Shown here piece after piece: positions 15,885-24,044 of a DNA stretch of 36,012 nucleotides. Source of the DNA: Planctomycetaceae bacterium (GTDB lineage Bacteria > Planctomycetota > SZUA-567). The notes under the pieces are model-generated. The model ran no database searches. It saw only the letters and a list, made by a program, of their open reading frames with translations, and was not told the DNA's origin. Position 1 is the stretch's first letter. Each line of letters starts with the position of its first letter. The stretch spans positions 1-36,012 of the forward strand of contig JAJPXZ010000095.1 of assembly GCA_021205245.1 (NCBI GenBank). The letters run 5' to 3'. Both the position numbers and the translations under genes were made by a program.

Positions 15885-17726
15885 ATGCGAAACATGGCGG
15901 GAATGCACATATTTCAATTACTGTCCGGATGCCTGCTCTTCCTCGTGGCGACGACGGTTGGACAACCCGCCGTCGGCGCAGAGCCGTCCGATTGGGGAAA
16001 ATCCTTTTTCAACAATGCCGCATACTACGAATCCATCGCGCCGCCGGAGGTGATCGCCAATCCCCGCGGACAATTGACCAGAGGGCAGGCTATAACCCTG
16101 CTCTCGCAAACAGGCAAGCGTCTGATCGGCAAAGTGCCCGCATTTGCCGACGGCGACAAAGACGCGACGCTGGGCGCCGCCGATTTTTCCCTCATGCTTT
16201 GCACGGTGCTGGCGCAGGCCGGCGTGCCTGACGCGATCACCATCGCTACGCCGCAGCAAGCATACCGCTTCGTTTGGAACGACGGATTCATCCTGGGCGA
16301 GCACGCGACACTGCCGCCGCCCGATGCGCCCGTGACCGTCGAGCAGGCCGTGGCCCTGGCTTATCAGGCATTCGATAGATACAAGGACGACCGCTCCGGC
16401 GAAGTCGCCACGTTGGGCGAGGAGAAACAGCTCACCTTTTCGGACAACGGCCACATGCTGACCAATCGCAACGTCTTCTCGCCCGACAGCAAATGGGTGG
16501 TCTATGACGTCCGTCCCGTGGCAAGCCAGTTCGCCGGCGAGACCATTGAAAAAGTCCATGTCGACAGCGGCGAAATTAAGGTGCTCTATAGGGATCCGAA
16601 CGGCGCCAAGGTCGGGGTCGTCACCTACAACCCCGCCGCCAACCAGGTCGCCTTCATCAAGGGTCCGGACAAGAACGCGCCGGACCAGGCCTATTCCTCC
16701 TATAATCGCCAGGGGCTCGTTCACGACGAAGCCACCGGCAGAACGTTCAACCTGGACGCCAGGGATCTGACGCCGCCCTTCACGCCTGGAGCGCTGCGCG
16801 GCGGCACCCACGTCCATATCTGGCATCCCACCGGATTGCTCAACAGCGACACCTACGAAGACAAGATCCTGTCCGCGTTCAAGGAAGAAAACGCCGATCA
16901 CGACAAGAACTCCCGGGCCGTCGCCGTCAGCGTCGCGGGTATGCCGGTGAAGGTGGACGCGGCTCCCGGCAACCATGACGGCGAATACTACACCTTCCTG
17001 GCGTCGGTCCTCAATGTCAACGCCAAACCGGGTACGGACGACGTCTACTCCGCCCTCGAGGAAGGGTTCATCGGCGCCGACGGCTATGTCAAAACGGACG
17101 GGACAAGACAGAAATTCGCACTTGCCTTCCAGGGCAAGATGTACGCCAAGGACGGCTCTCCCCTGACGGAAATATTCGTCGTCGATCTGCCCGAGGATAT
17201 GACAAAGGCGGGCGCCGGCCCGATTGAAGGAACGGCGACCAGACGGCCCCTGCCCCCGCAGGGCACCACGCAGCGCCGCATCACCTATACGGAAGGCCGG
17301 CGCTATCCCGGCGTGGTCGCCGCGCCCCACGGCCCCCGGCACTGGCTGAAATCCACGTCCGACGGCGAAAAGATTGTCTTCTACGCCAGGGATGATCGCG
17401 GAATCGTCCAGGCATTCCACGTGTCGCCGAACGGCGGCGAACCGGTGCAAATCACCGCCAACGATTTCTCCATCCAATCCGAATTCACCATCAGCCCCGA
17501 CGACAAATACCTCGTCTACGCGGCCGACGGCAGCCTGTTCAGAACGGAAATCGCCGACGGAGCGACCCTGCGGCTAACGCCGCGCGAAAAGGGTTCAGCC
17601 ATGATCTTCCCCGACGCCGTGGTGTATTCGCCCGACGGCAAAAAGGTCGTGTATGAAAAATGGACTCCGAAACCGGGCGCGGAAAACCAGGGATTCTACC
17701 AGCTTTTCCTCTACCGGTTTAACTGA
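15885..17726 (+). CDS. Periplasmic YidR-like (DUF3748) beta-propeller protein with N-terminal extension
   Basis: Exported protein of about 613 residues. Residues 1-30 form a signal peptide (cleavage near VGAEPSD). Residues of about 35-185 form an extra domain that contains RGQAITLL and DGDKDATLGAADFSLM, loosely like an S-layer-homology or dockerin-type repeat. From about residue 190 it matches E. coli YidR (DUF3748) along its length: LTNRNVFSPDSKWVVYDVRP, PGALRGGTHVHIWHPTG and TQRRITYTEGRRYPGV. This part has TolB-like repeats (SPDDKYLVYA, YSPDGKKVVYE). E. coli YidR is about 415 residues, so the signal peptide and N-domain are additions. It lies 29 nt after the aldolase and 22 nt before dctQ. 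Function is unknown; a sugar-modifying or binding role outside the cytoplasm is inferred. Confidence 0.85.
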   Translation: MRNMAGMHIFQLLSGCLLFLVATTVGQPAVGAEPSDWGKSFFNNAAYYESIAPPEVIANPRGQLTRGQAITLLSQTGKRLIGKVPAFADGDKDATLGAADFSLMLCTVLAQAGVPDAITIATPQQAYRFVWNDGFILGEHATLPPPDAPVTVEQAVALAYQAFDRYKDDRSGEVATLGEEKQLTFSDNGHMLTNRNVFSPDSKWVVYDVRPVASQFAGETIEKVHVDSGEIKVLYRDPNGAKVGVVTYNPAANQVAFIKGPDKNAPDQAYSSYNRQGLVHDEATGRTFNLDARDLTPPFTPGALRGGTHVHIWHPTGLLNSDTYEDKILSAFKEENADHDKNSRAVAVSVAGMPVKVDAAPGNHDGEYYTFLASVLNVNAKPGTDDVYSALEEGFIGADGYVKTDGTRQKFALAFQGKMYAKDGSPLTEIFVVDLPEDMTKAGAGPIEGTATRRPLPPQGTTQRRITYTEGRRYPGVVAAPHGPRHWLKSTSDGEKIVFYARDDRGIVQAFHVSPNGGEPVQITANDFSIQSEFTISPDDKYLVYAADGSLFRTEIADGATLRLTPREKGSAMIFPDAVVYSPDGKKVVYEKWTPKPGAENQGFYQLFLYRFN

Positions 17727-17748
17727 AGCAAACGAGGACGATAGCATT

Positions 17749-18288
17749 ATGGCCATGGGAAAGATATTCCGCGGGCTGGTGTTTTTCTTCGAACAGATTG
17801 TGCCGGTATTTTCCTTCGCCGTCATTTTCGTCTCGTTCATCATCGGCATCTTTTCGCGCTATGTTTTCAATATGCCGGTGGTGTGGACCTACGAAGTCAG
17901 CATTCTGGCCTATATGTGGACGGCTTATTTTGGCGCAAGCTATGCCTATAAGATGAACGAGCACGTGGTATTCGGCCTCTTCTACGACGGCCGGAGCAAA
18001 GCGGCCAAAAAATTCCTGCGTATCCTCTACAACCTGCTGATAGGCGTCTTTCTCGGCATGTTCTTCTGGCCCGCCACTACGTCCATTCTGGCCCGCACAG
18101 CCAAGACGGGATCGCTCCTGTGGCCACAGAAATACGTGTTCCTGCCCTTCGTCTTCATGTTGCTCGCCGTCGCCCTGCGCTGCGCCTTCAACATCTACCT
18201 CGAACTGACCGGCCAGAGCAGCGACAACGAATCGTCGGACAGCGCCCTGGTTGAAAAGGCCAGAGAGAAGCTGGAAGGGGAATTATAA
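17749..18288 (+). CDS. dctQ: TRAP transporter small permease (DctQ)
   Basis: Small membrane subunit of a TRAP importer, about 179 residues with four hydrophobic segments (about 12-35, 48-68, 88-110, 128-150). The family segment FSRYVFNMPVVWTYEVS is present in the first loop. The ATG at 17749 is preceded by GAGGA; the frame is open from 17653 only because it overlaps the end of the yidR-like gene. It overlaps dctM by one base (TAATG), so the two permease subunits are translationally coupled. The symbol is a family label, not proof of dicarboxylate specificity. Confidence 0.92.
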   Translation: MAMGKIFRGLVFFFEQIVPVFSFAVIFVSFIIGIFSRYVFNMPVVWTYEVSILAYMWTAYFGASYAYKMNEHVVFGLFYDGRSKAAKKFLRILYNLLIGVFLGMFFWPATTSILARTAKTGSLLWPQKYVFLPFVFMLLAVALRCAFNIYLELTGQSSDNESSDSALVEKAREKLEGEL

Positions 18289-19571
18289 TGACCAGCGGAA
18301 TCCTCCTTCTTTTCGGCGTCATGGCCGTTTGCTTCATCATCAGGATGCCCGTCTCCTTCTCTATGATCGTGTCCGGCCTCGTGTATTGCCTGGTCAAGGG
18401 CATTAAAATCGGCCTCGCCGCCTCGGTCATTACCAGCAGCATGTACTCCAACTACATTATGCTGGCCGCTCCGCTGTTCCTGTTCACCGCCAATGTTATG
18501 AATTCGGGAAAGGTGACGGAGAAGGTTTTCGAGTTCGCCAACGGCTTTTTCGGCCGCTTAAAAGGCGGAACCGGCCACGTCAATGTCTTCGCCTCCCTGA
18601 TTTTCTCGGGCATGACCGGTTCGGCTATCGCCGACGCAGCCGGTCTCGGCGTCATGGAAATCACCCAGATGAAAAAGGAGGGGTATGACGACGGATTCTC
18701 CTGCGCCATCACCGCCGCCTCCGCAACCATAGGCCCGATCTTTCCGCCCAGCATCCCTATGGTGGTCTACGCCATGCTCTCGGGCGCGTCCATCGGCAAG
18801 CTGTTCATGGGCGGAATGATCCCGGGCATTCTGCTCGCCATGGTGCTCATGTCCTACGTGGCCATCGTCGCCAAAAAGCGTAACTACCCCACAGGGATCA
18901 GATTTACCGGATGGGAATTCCTTCGACGCACCGTCGGCGCGATTCCCGCCCTGTTGACGCCGGTACTCCTTCTCGGGGGAATTTACGGCGGAGTCGTCAC
19001 ACCCACCGAGGCGGGAGCCATTGCCGCCCTGTATGCGCTGCTCATTTCCGTCTTCGTCTACCGAAGCCTGGGCTGGAAGGACCTGTGGATAATTCTTATT
19101 TATACGGCGAGCACCTAGTTCTACATTTGGAGTATCGTCGGCAGCGCCATGCTGTTCTCCTACATCGTTTCGCTGGAAAAGGTGCCCGCGACCCTGGCGA
19201 CCGCCGTCCTGGATATAACCGACAACAAATATGTGTTTCTCTTTGTCATCAACATATTGTTCCTCCTGCTCGGGGCGGCGATGGACACCAGCGCCATCCA
19301 GCTTGTGTTTATCCCGATGATCGTGCCCATGCTGAAGACGTTCGAAATCGATTTGGTTCATTTCGGCGTTCTCGTCTCCCTCAACATGATGATCGGCCTG
19401 TCCACGCCGCCATTTGGCATGTTGCTGTTTATCGTCTCCGGCCTGGGCAAGACGCCTCTCAAGATCGTGATTAAGGAAATCATGCCCATGGTCCTGCTCA
19501 TGATTGGCGTTCTCTTCCTTATCACGTACGTTCCCGATATCGTTCTGTTTCTTCCCAACCGCTATGGTTAA
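18288..19571 (+). pseudogene. dctM: TRAP transporter large permease (DctM) interrupted by an in-frame amber codon
   Basis: Large permease of the TRAP importer. The reading frame runs 276 codons from ATG 18288, meets TAG at 19116-19118, then continues in the same frame for 150 codons to 19571. The total of about 427 codons is the normal DctM length. Both halves are well conserved: GMTGSAIADAAGLG, ITAASATIGPIFPPSIPMV and TPTEAGAIAALYAL before the stop; MDTSAIQLVFIPMIVPML and STPPFGMLLF after it. The stop falls in the conserved Thr/Ser/Ala run of the second half; a single TCG-to-TAG change would explain it. Read-through is the alternative. ATG 19149 lacks a ribosome site, so a split protein is unlikely. 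TAG ends other genes here. Confidence 0.85.
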
Positions 19572-19601
19572 CGCTTTTTAAAGAGAGATTGGTTCCTTTA
19601 T

Positions 19602-19641
19602 GCGTTTTACGGTTATTACTGGAATAAACCGAAAAGCGCAG
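19602..19641 (+). promoter_or_regulatory. Imperfect hairpin between dctM and dctP
   Basis: GCGTTTTACGGTTATT and AATAAACCGAAAAGCGC are nearly complementary around a short loop, giving a long bulged stem in the 163-nt gap. There is no T-run, so it may be an mRNA-processing element that lets dctP be expressed more than the permeases. Function is inferred only. Confidence 0.3.
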
Positions 19642-19734
19642 GGGAAGGTTCACATTCAATTTAAAACGCTATAGCGCGGCAGCGGAATTTTTCCGGAGTT
19701 TTGTCGAGGTCACTATCCATTAGAGGAGCGAACC

Positions 19735-20730
19735 ATGAAAAAGCGCATTCTCGCCGTCCTTTTACTCACCCTTGCCGCACTGCCTTGCGGCCAAGCGGGG
19801 GAGAAGGCATTCGTTCTGAAATTTTCCAGCATAAGTGTACCGGGCGACGCCCATACCGACGCTATGCAAGTGTTCGCGGACGAGGTGAAAAAGATTACCG
19901 GCGGCAACATCACGGTTGACGTGTTTCATTCCGCCTCGCTGGTCGGAGCCGAAGGAGAGATGGACGCGGCCATCAGCGGCGAAGTCGACATGATCTACGT
20001 CTCGCCGCAACTAGCCGCGAATTACATCGACTATTTCGCCATGTTGACCTCGGGGTATTTTTTCAAGAATTACGAGCATCTCCGCGACACTTTCAACGGC
20101 GACAATGCCGTGAACGCGAGGCTGTCGAAGGACATGTCCGAACAAATCGGGCTCGTCCCCATCGCCAGCGTCTATATCGGCGCACGGCAAATCAACACGA
20201 CCAAGAAGCCCATCCACAGCCGTGACGACATGGCCGGGCTGCTTTTGCGCATGCCCAACACGCCCACCTGGCTCTATCTCGGCAAAGCGCTCGGGGCCAA
20301 CCCTACGCCTATGTCTTTCAATGAGATCTACACGGCTCTTTCGACGGGGGCAGTGGACGGCCAGGACAACCCCATGCCCACCATGCAGACCGCCAAGTTC
20401 TACGAAGTCGCCCCCTACCTCGCCATCACCAATCACCTTCTGGCCAACAACATCATGACGGTGAACAAGGAGGTTTGGGAGTCCATGTCCGACTCGCAAA
20501 AGAGCGCCATGCGAAGCGCCGCCAAGGTGGCCCAGGAGTGGTGCGACAAGACCAACCTCGACAAGGAGGCGGGCCTTGTCGAATTCTTCCAGCAGAACAA
20601 AGTCACCGTCACCTATCCCGACATCGACAAGTTCAGCAAAGAAGTCCAGGATTACTACCTGAACGACCCCCAACAAGCGGCAAGCTGGGACATGGATCTC
20701 TACAAGGAAATCCAGGCCCTGGCGAAGTAG
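19735..20730 (+). CDS. dctP: TRAP transporter periplasmic binding protein (DctP)
   Basis: Solute receptor of the TRAP system, 331 residues. A signal peptide covers about residues 1-22, ending GQAGEKAF. Family hallmarks are FADEVKKITGGNITVDVFHSAS, an Arg-containing segment LLLRMPNTPTW (the carboxylate-binding Arg), the conserved NPTPMSFNEIYTALSTGAVDGQDNP, and an ITNHLL helix. It follows GAGGAGCG. Substrates of this family nearly always carry a carboxylate, so a sugar acid fits the upstream aldolase. The three TRAP genes would make one importer if the amber codon in dctM is tolerated. Confidence 0.94.
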   Translation: MKKRILAVLLLTLAALPCGQAGEKAFVLKFSSISVPGDAHTDAMQVFADEVKKITGGNITVDVFHSASLVGAEGEMDAAISGEVDMIYVSPQLAANYIDYFAMLTSGYFFKNYEHLRDTFNGDNAVNARLSKDMSEQIGLVPIASVYIGARQINTTKKPIHSRDDMAGLLLRMPNTPTWLYLGKALGANPTPMSFNEIYTALSTGAVDGQDNPMPTMQTAKFYEVAPYLAITNHLLANNIMTVNKEVWESMSDSQKSAMRSAAKVAQEWCDKTNLDKEAGLVEFFQQNKVTVTYPDIDKFSKEVQDYYLNDPQQAASWDMDLYKEIQALAK

Positions 20731-20753
20731 CGACGCGAGTGTGAAAACAACAA

Positions 20754-20783
20754 GCCCGTCCGGAGGGCGGCCTTCGGACGGGC
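20754..20783. terminator. Strong hairpin after dctP
   Basis: GCCCGTCCG (20754-20762) pairs perfectly with CGGACGGGC (20775-20783), and inner bases extend the stem to about 13 bp around a GCGG loop. It lies 23 nt past the dctP stop codon. No T-run follows, so it may be a partial terminator or an mRNA stabiliser ahead of the mutarotase gene, which starts 41 nt later. Confidence 0.6.
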
Positions 20784-20823
20784 ATAATCATTCAAAACCA
20801 CACCAAGGCGCGGGGAGCTGATT

Positions 20824-21963
20824 ATGCAAAAAATCCAGACTCATTTCGGACAGCCTTGCTATGCGTTCGGGAACGAAAAAGTAGACCTGTACTCCACCGT
20901 TCTCGCCGGCAACACCAACCCGTACTTCCGACTGGGCTCTCGCCACGTATCTCCGTTCTTTATCCCTTCCTGGTGGAACGAAGGCTGGCTCGAAAACGCG
21001 CCGCCCCTGTTCAATGTTTGCCGGGGCAATTTCTTCTGCCTGCCGCTGGGTGGCGATCTTGAGGGAACGCGGGGCAAGGTCATCCCCATACACGGCCGGT
21101 GCGCCAACGAGCACTGGAATTGGGCCGGCATTGAGGAGAGCGGGGAGTCGCGCAGCCTTTTCCTCGAATTTGAAGACGAGTTGGGCCTGATCCGCAAGGA
21201 GCTGCGCTTGCTGGACGGGCACAGCGTCGTCTATGAAAACAACGCGGTATCCGGCTGGGAAGGCGACTACCCGGTTGGCTACCATCCTACCGTCAAATTG
21301 CCCGACCTCCCCGGTTCCGCCCACTTCGCCATCAGCCGGGTGATCGACGGCTACACCACTTTCGAGAACCACGAGTCGGCGGAGCGCGGCGGCTATTCCC
21401 TCTTTTTGAACGCGCAGAAAATCACCGACATGACCAAAATACGGACGATTTTCGGCGATACGGTGGATTTCACCTCGCAGCCGATCCGGCAGGGCTACGA
21501 GGACGTGTTCATGACCATCAACGACCCTGCTGACGAGCTTGCTTATATAGCCATCACCTTCCGCGACGAAGGTTATGTCTATTTTCAACTGAAAAATCCG
21601 CGTATCCTCGGCAATACCATGTTCTGGGTCTCCAACGGAGGCAGGCACTACGCCCCATGGAACGGCCGCTGCCGGCCTGTTCTGGGCATGGAGGAGACGT
21701 TCTCCTATTACCATTACGGCATCCCCGCCAGCACCGACGACAACCCGATCAAATCACTTGGTCACAAAACCGCCGTTCGCCTGACCGCCGACAGGACGTA
21801 CGACTTCCCGCTTATCTACGGTGTCGCCGTTGTCCCGAACGGCTTCCTCGGCGTGAAGACGATCCGTGCGGAGGGATCGGGTATCGTTTTAACTGGACTG
21901 GACGGCCAGGAAGTCCATGCGGCGGTGGATCTGTCGTTCCTCCTCCGCGAACACGAAGCATGA
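20824..21963 (+). CDS. Aldose 1-epimerase (galactose mutarotase)-like protein
   Basis: Protein of 379 residues that looks like the mutarotase beta-sandwich superfamily. Three candidate active-site residues are visible: the first His in IHGRCANEHW (near residue 98), the second in YPVGYHPTVK, and an acid in GRCRPVLGMEE near residue 300. Overall similarity to well-known GalM is weak. It is cytoplasmic, with no signal peptide. It follows the TRAP genes and precedes a UroD-like gene by 26 nt, so it probably handles the anomers of the imported or released sugar. The fold call is moderate and the substrate unknown. Confidence 0.65.
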   Translation: MQKIQTHFGQPCYAFGNEKVDLYSTVLAGNTNPYFRLGSRHVSPFFIPSWWNEGWLENAPPLFNVCRGNFFCLPLGGDLEGTRGKVIPIHGRCANEHWNWAGIEESGESRSLFLEFEDELGLIRKELRLLDGHSVVYENNAVSGWEGDYPVGYHPTVKLPDLPGSAHFAISRVIDGYTTFENHESAERGGYSLFLNAQKITDMTKIRTIFGDTVDFTSQPIRQGYEDVFMTINDPADELAYIAITFRDEGYVYFQLKNPRILGNTMFWVSNGGRHYAPWNGRCRPVLGMEETFSYYHYGIPASTDDNPIKSLGHKTAVRLTADRTYDFPLIYGVAVVPNGFLGVKTIRAEGSGIVLTGLDGQEVHAAVDLSFLLREHEA

Positions 21964-21989
21964 AATCCACAAGCGAGGGAGGAGGACCG

Positions 21990-23042
21990 ATGGGCATTGA
22001 CGGGAAGGAACGTTTTTTCGCGACCCTGGCCAGGGAACAAGTGGACAGGCCGGCTTGGTGGTTGGGGGAGCCGACCGAGCAGGCCTTGCCGGGATTGCTA
22101 CGGCATTTCGACGCGCGGGACGAGGCGGGGCTCAAAGCCGTCCTCGACGACGACGTGGCGAACATCAATGTGCCCTATTCGTCTCCAGCGGGCAACCACA
22201 TCGCCTGCTCCCTCAATTTTTCGAAAAACGCGTCCAAAGGGTATGAGGAACGGACCCTGACCGATCCGGGCTACTTTGAGGACATGGACGATCCCGAAGC
22301 GGTCGATGGTTTTCCCTGGCCCGATCCGAGCCTGTATATCGATAGGGAGGAAGCTCGCGGCAGGGCTATGGCCGCGCCGGCGGACAAAGCGAGAATGGGC
22401 CTGGTGTGGTCCTGCCATTTCCAGGACGCCTGTTCCGCGTTCGGAATGGAGTCCGCCCTGGTGGCGATGCTGTCGGCGCCGGAAATGTTCCAGGCCGTCA
22501 TCGACAGGATTACCGAGTTCTACCTGCAGGCCAACGCCGTGTTCTACGAAGCGACCAGGGGGTATATGGACGCCGTGCTTATGGGCAACGATTTTGGCTG
22601 CCAGACCAACCTCCTCCTTTCGCCGGATCTGCTGCGCAAGCACGTTTTCCCGGGCACCAAGCGACTGGTGGACCAGGCCCATTCTTATGGGCTCAAGGTC
22701 ATCCACCACTCATGCGGCAGCGTGCACGAGGTCATCATGGACATCGTCGCCACAGGGGCCGACGCGGTCCACCCGATCCAGGCATTGGCGGCGAACATGG
22801 ACGCGGCGACGCTGCGGAAGGACTTCGGCGGCAGAGCGTCGTTTTGCGGAGGCGTCGACGCCCAGCAGTTGCTGGTCAACGGCACGCCGGAGCAGGTGGA
22901 GGAGGAGGTTTGGCGTTTGCGCGATCTATTCCCCACCGGGCTGATCGTTTCTCCAAGCCACGAAGCGATTCTGGTCGATATCCCGCCGCAAAACATCGCC
23001 GCGCTCGCACGCGCGGCAGGTGCGACGCGCGCGACACCGTAA
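21990..23042 (+). CDS. Uroporphyrinogen decarboxylase-like protein with MtaA/MtbA-type zinc motif
   Basis: UroD-superfamily TIM-barrel protein of about 350 residues. GGAGG lies just before the ATG at 21990; the open frame from 21657 overlaps the upstream gene and is not real. It has HHSCGSVHEVI near residue 240 and Cys in SFCGGVDAQQLL near residue 285. This gives the His-x-Cys...Cys zinc set known from MtaA/MtbA-type corrinoid:thiol methyltransferases rather than from haem-pathway HemE. No corrinoid protein or methyltransferase partner is in the window. Similar proteins of unknown function occur in sugar operons. Its substrate here is unknown. Confidence 0.8.
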   Translation: MGIDGKERFFATLAREQVDRPAWWLGEPTEQALPGLLRHFDARDEAGLKAVLDDDVANINVPYSSPAGNHIACSLNFSKNASKGYEERTLTDPGYFEDMDDPEAVDGFPWPDPSLYIDREEARGRAMAAPADKARMGLVWSCHFQDACSAFGMESALVAMLSAPEMFQAVIDRITEFYLQANAVFYEATRGYMDAVLMGNDFGCQTNLLLSPDLLRKHVFPGTKRLVDQAHSYGLKVIHHSCGSVHEVIMDIVATGADAVHPIQALAANMDAATLRKDFGGRASFCGGVDAQQLLVNGTPEQVEEEVWRLRDLFPTGLIVSPSHEAILVDIPPQNIAALARAAGATRATP

Positions 23043-23264
23043 ATGCCGACCACCGTAACAGGAGCAGCAACAGCCGCAATGCTCCTCCTAGTATGGGGTG
23101 ACGAAATATCACATGTGCCGGTCCTATTCCTTGGCGCTTGCGAGGTTTTCTCACGGAGTATCCATAACCATACGAACCATTATCCGCACATCTCGGTGGT
23201 CGGTTTATGCTGCACTCCTTATATTGCGATTTTTTATCGGTAAGTGTTTCGTACGCTACTCCTG

Positions 23265-23293
23265 TTGCTCCAGGTGGGCCTATCCGCTATAGT
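23265..23293 (+). promoter_or_regulatory. Candidate promoter of the methyltransferase gene
   Basis: TTGCTC (-35, 23265-23270), an exact 17-bp spacer and TATAGT (-10, 23288-23293) lie 37 bp before the start codon at 23330. The -10 box matches five of six consensus bases. The rest of the 287-nt gap from 23043 shows nothing recognisable. Confidence 0.5.
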
Positions 23294-23329
23294 TTTGGAG
23301 CGCAGGGTATGGCGTTATAAGGAGAACTC

Positions 23330-23950
23330 ATGTCGGACGAATTGCTGCCCAACTACCGCAAGCCGGTGGGCGAGGCGGGACGGGAAGTTATCGCGAAAAT
23401 GTATGTCGGCCATGCCCCCATGACCAGGCTGCTTGTGGATGTACTGCAGCCGAAAAAGGATGATGTCGCCCTCGACGTCGGCTGCGGCGGCGGTTTGGCC
23501 GTCTCCCTATTGGCGGAAAAGGCGGAGAAGGTATACGGGGTGGACTACTCCGACATCTCGGTGGAAAAGGCCAGGGAGTATAACCGGGACGCGGTGCACG
23601 AGGGCAGGGTAATTATTCAACAAGCCGATGTCCTGGGCATTCCGTTTCCGGACGGGACGTTTTCGCTGGTGACGGCGATCGAGACAGTGTATTTTTGGGA
23701 TCGGGTGGAGGAGTGTTACCGCAAGATTTTCCAACTATTGAAACCGGGCGGCAGGTTTGCCATACTCTGCGACGCCTGGCGGGACGGCGACGGTATTGTT
23801 AACGAACCCGACCGCATGGACGTCCTCCGCCTCCATCTCTACAGCCCCGATCAGTACGCCGCCTCGCTCACGGGAGCCGGTTTCGCCAAAGTCGAGAGCC
23901 GCGTGATTAACGATGACCGCGCCCTGTGCGTCATCGCCAGTAAGGGCTGA
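23330..23950 (+). CDS. Class I SAM-dependent methyltransferase
   Basis: Small Rossmann-fold methyltransferase of 206 residues. Motif I is LDVGCGGGLAVSLLAEKA near residues 47-64. The acidic SAM-ribose residue follows in VYGVDYSD, then QADVLGIPFPDGTFSLV and the late LLKPGGRFAIL. It belongs to the broad UbiE/Methyltransf_11 group. AAGGAGA precedes the ATG. It has its own promoter and terminator, so it looks like a single-gene unit between two catabolic clusters. The methyl acceptor is unknown. Confidence 0.9.
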   Translation: MSDELLPNYRKPVGEAGREVIAKMYVGHAPMTRLLVDVLQPKKDDVALDVGCGGGLAVSLLAEKAEKVYGVDYSDISVEKAREYNRDAVHEGRVIIQQADVLGIPFPDGTFSLVTAIETVYFWDRVEECYRKIFQLLKPGGRFAILCDAWRDGDGIVNEPDRMDVLRLHLYSPDQYAASLTGAGFAKVESRVINDDRALCVIASKG

Positions 23951-23990
23951 CCGGATTCCTCGCCATGAGCGCATCCAAATCGTACCGCGA

Positions 23991-24024
23991 AAAAGCCCTT
24001 CGACAATTCCGTCGAAGGGCTTTT
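23991..24024. terminator. Bidirectional Rho-independent terminator
   Basis: AAAAGCCCTTCGAC (23991-24004) and GTCGAAGGGCTTTT (24011-24024) form a perfect 14-bp stem around AATTCC. T-rich tails lie on the 3' side in both directions. It separates the + strand methyltransferase from the convergent - strand SDR. Confidence 0.92.
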
Positions 24025-24044
24025 CTTGTTCGGCATACATCGCG

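Noticed and set aside
15918..17477. Long minus-strand open frame (519 codons) antisense to the YidR-like gene
   Set aside because: It is a GC-driven shadow with no recognisable motifs; the + strand frame has a signal peptide, a ribosome site and clear similarity to YidR.
19149..19571. A separate gene made from the second half of dctM
   Set aside because: No ribosome site before ATG 19149, and the frame and motifs continue directly from the first half, so it is one gene with an amber codon.
21657..21989. N-terminal extension of the UroD-like protein overlapping the mutarotase gene
   Set aside because: The extension is an out-of-frame reading of the upstream gene; GGAGG and ATG at 21990 give the normal start.
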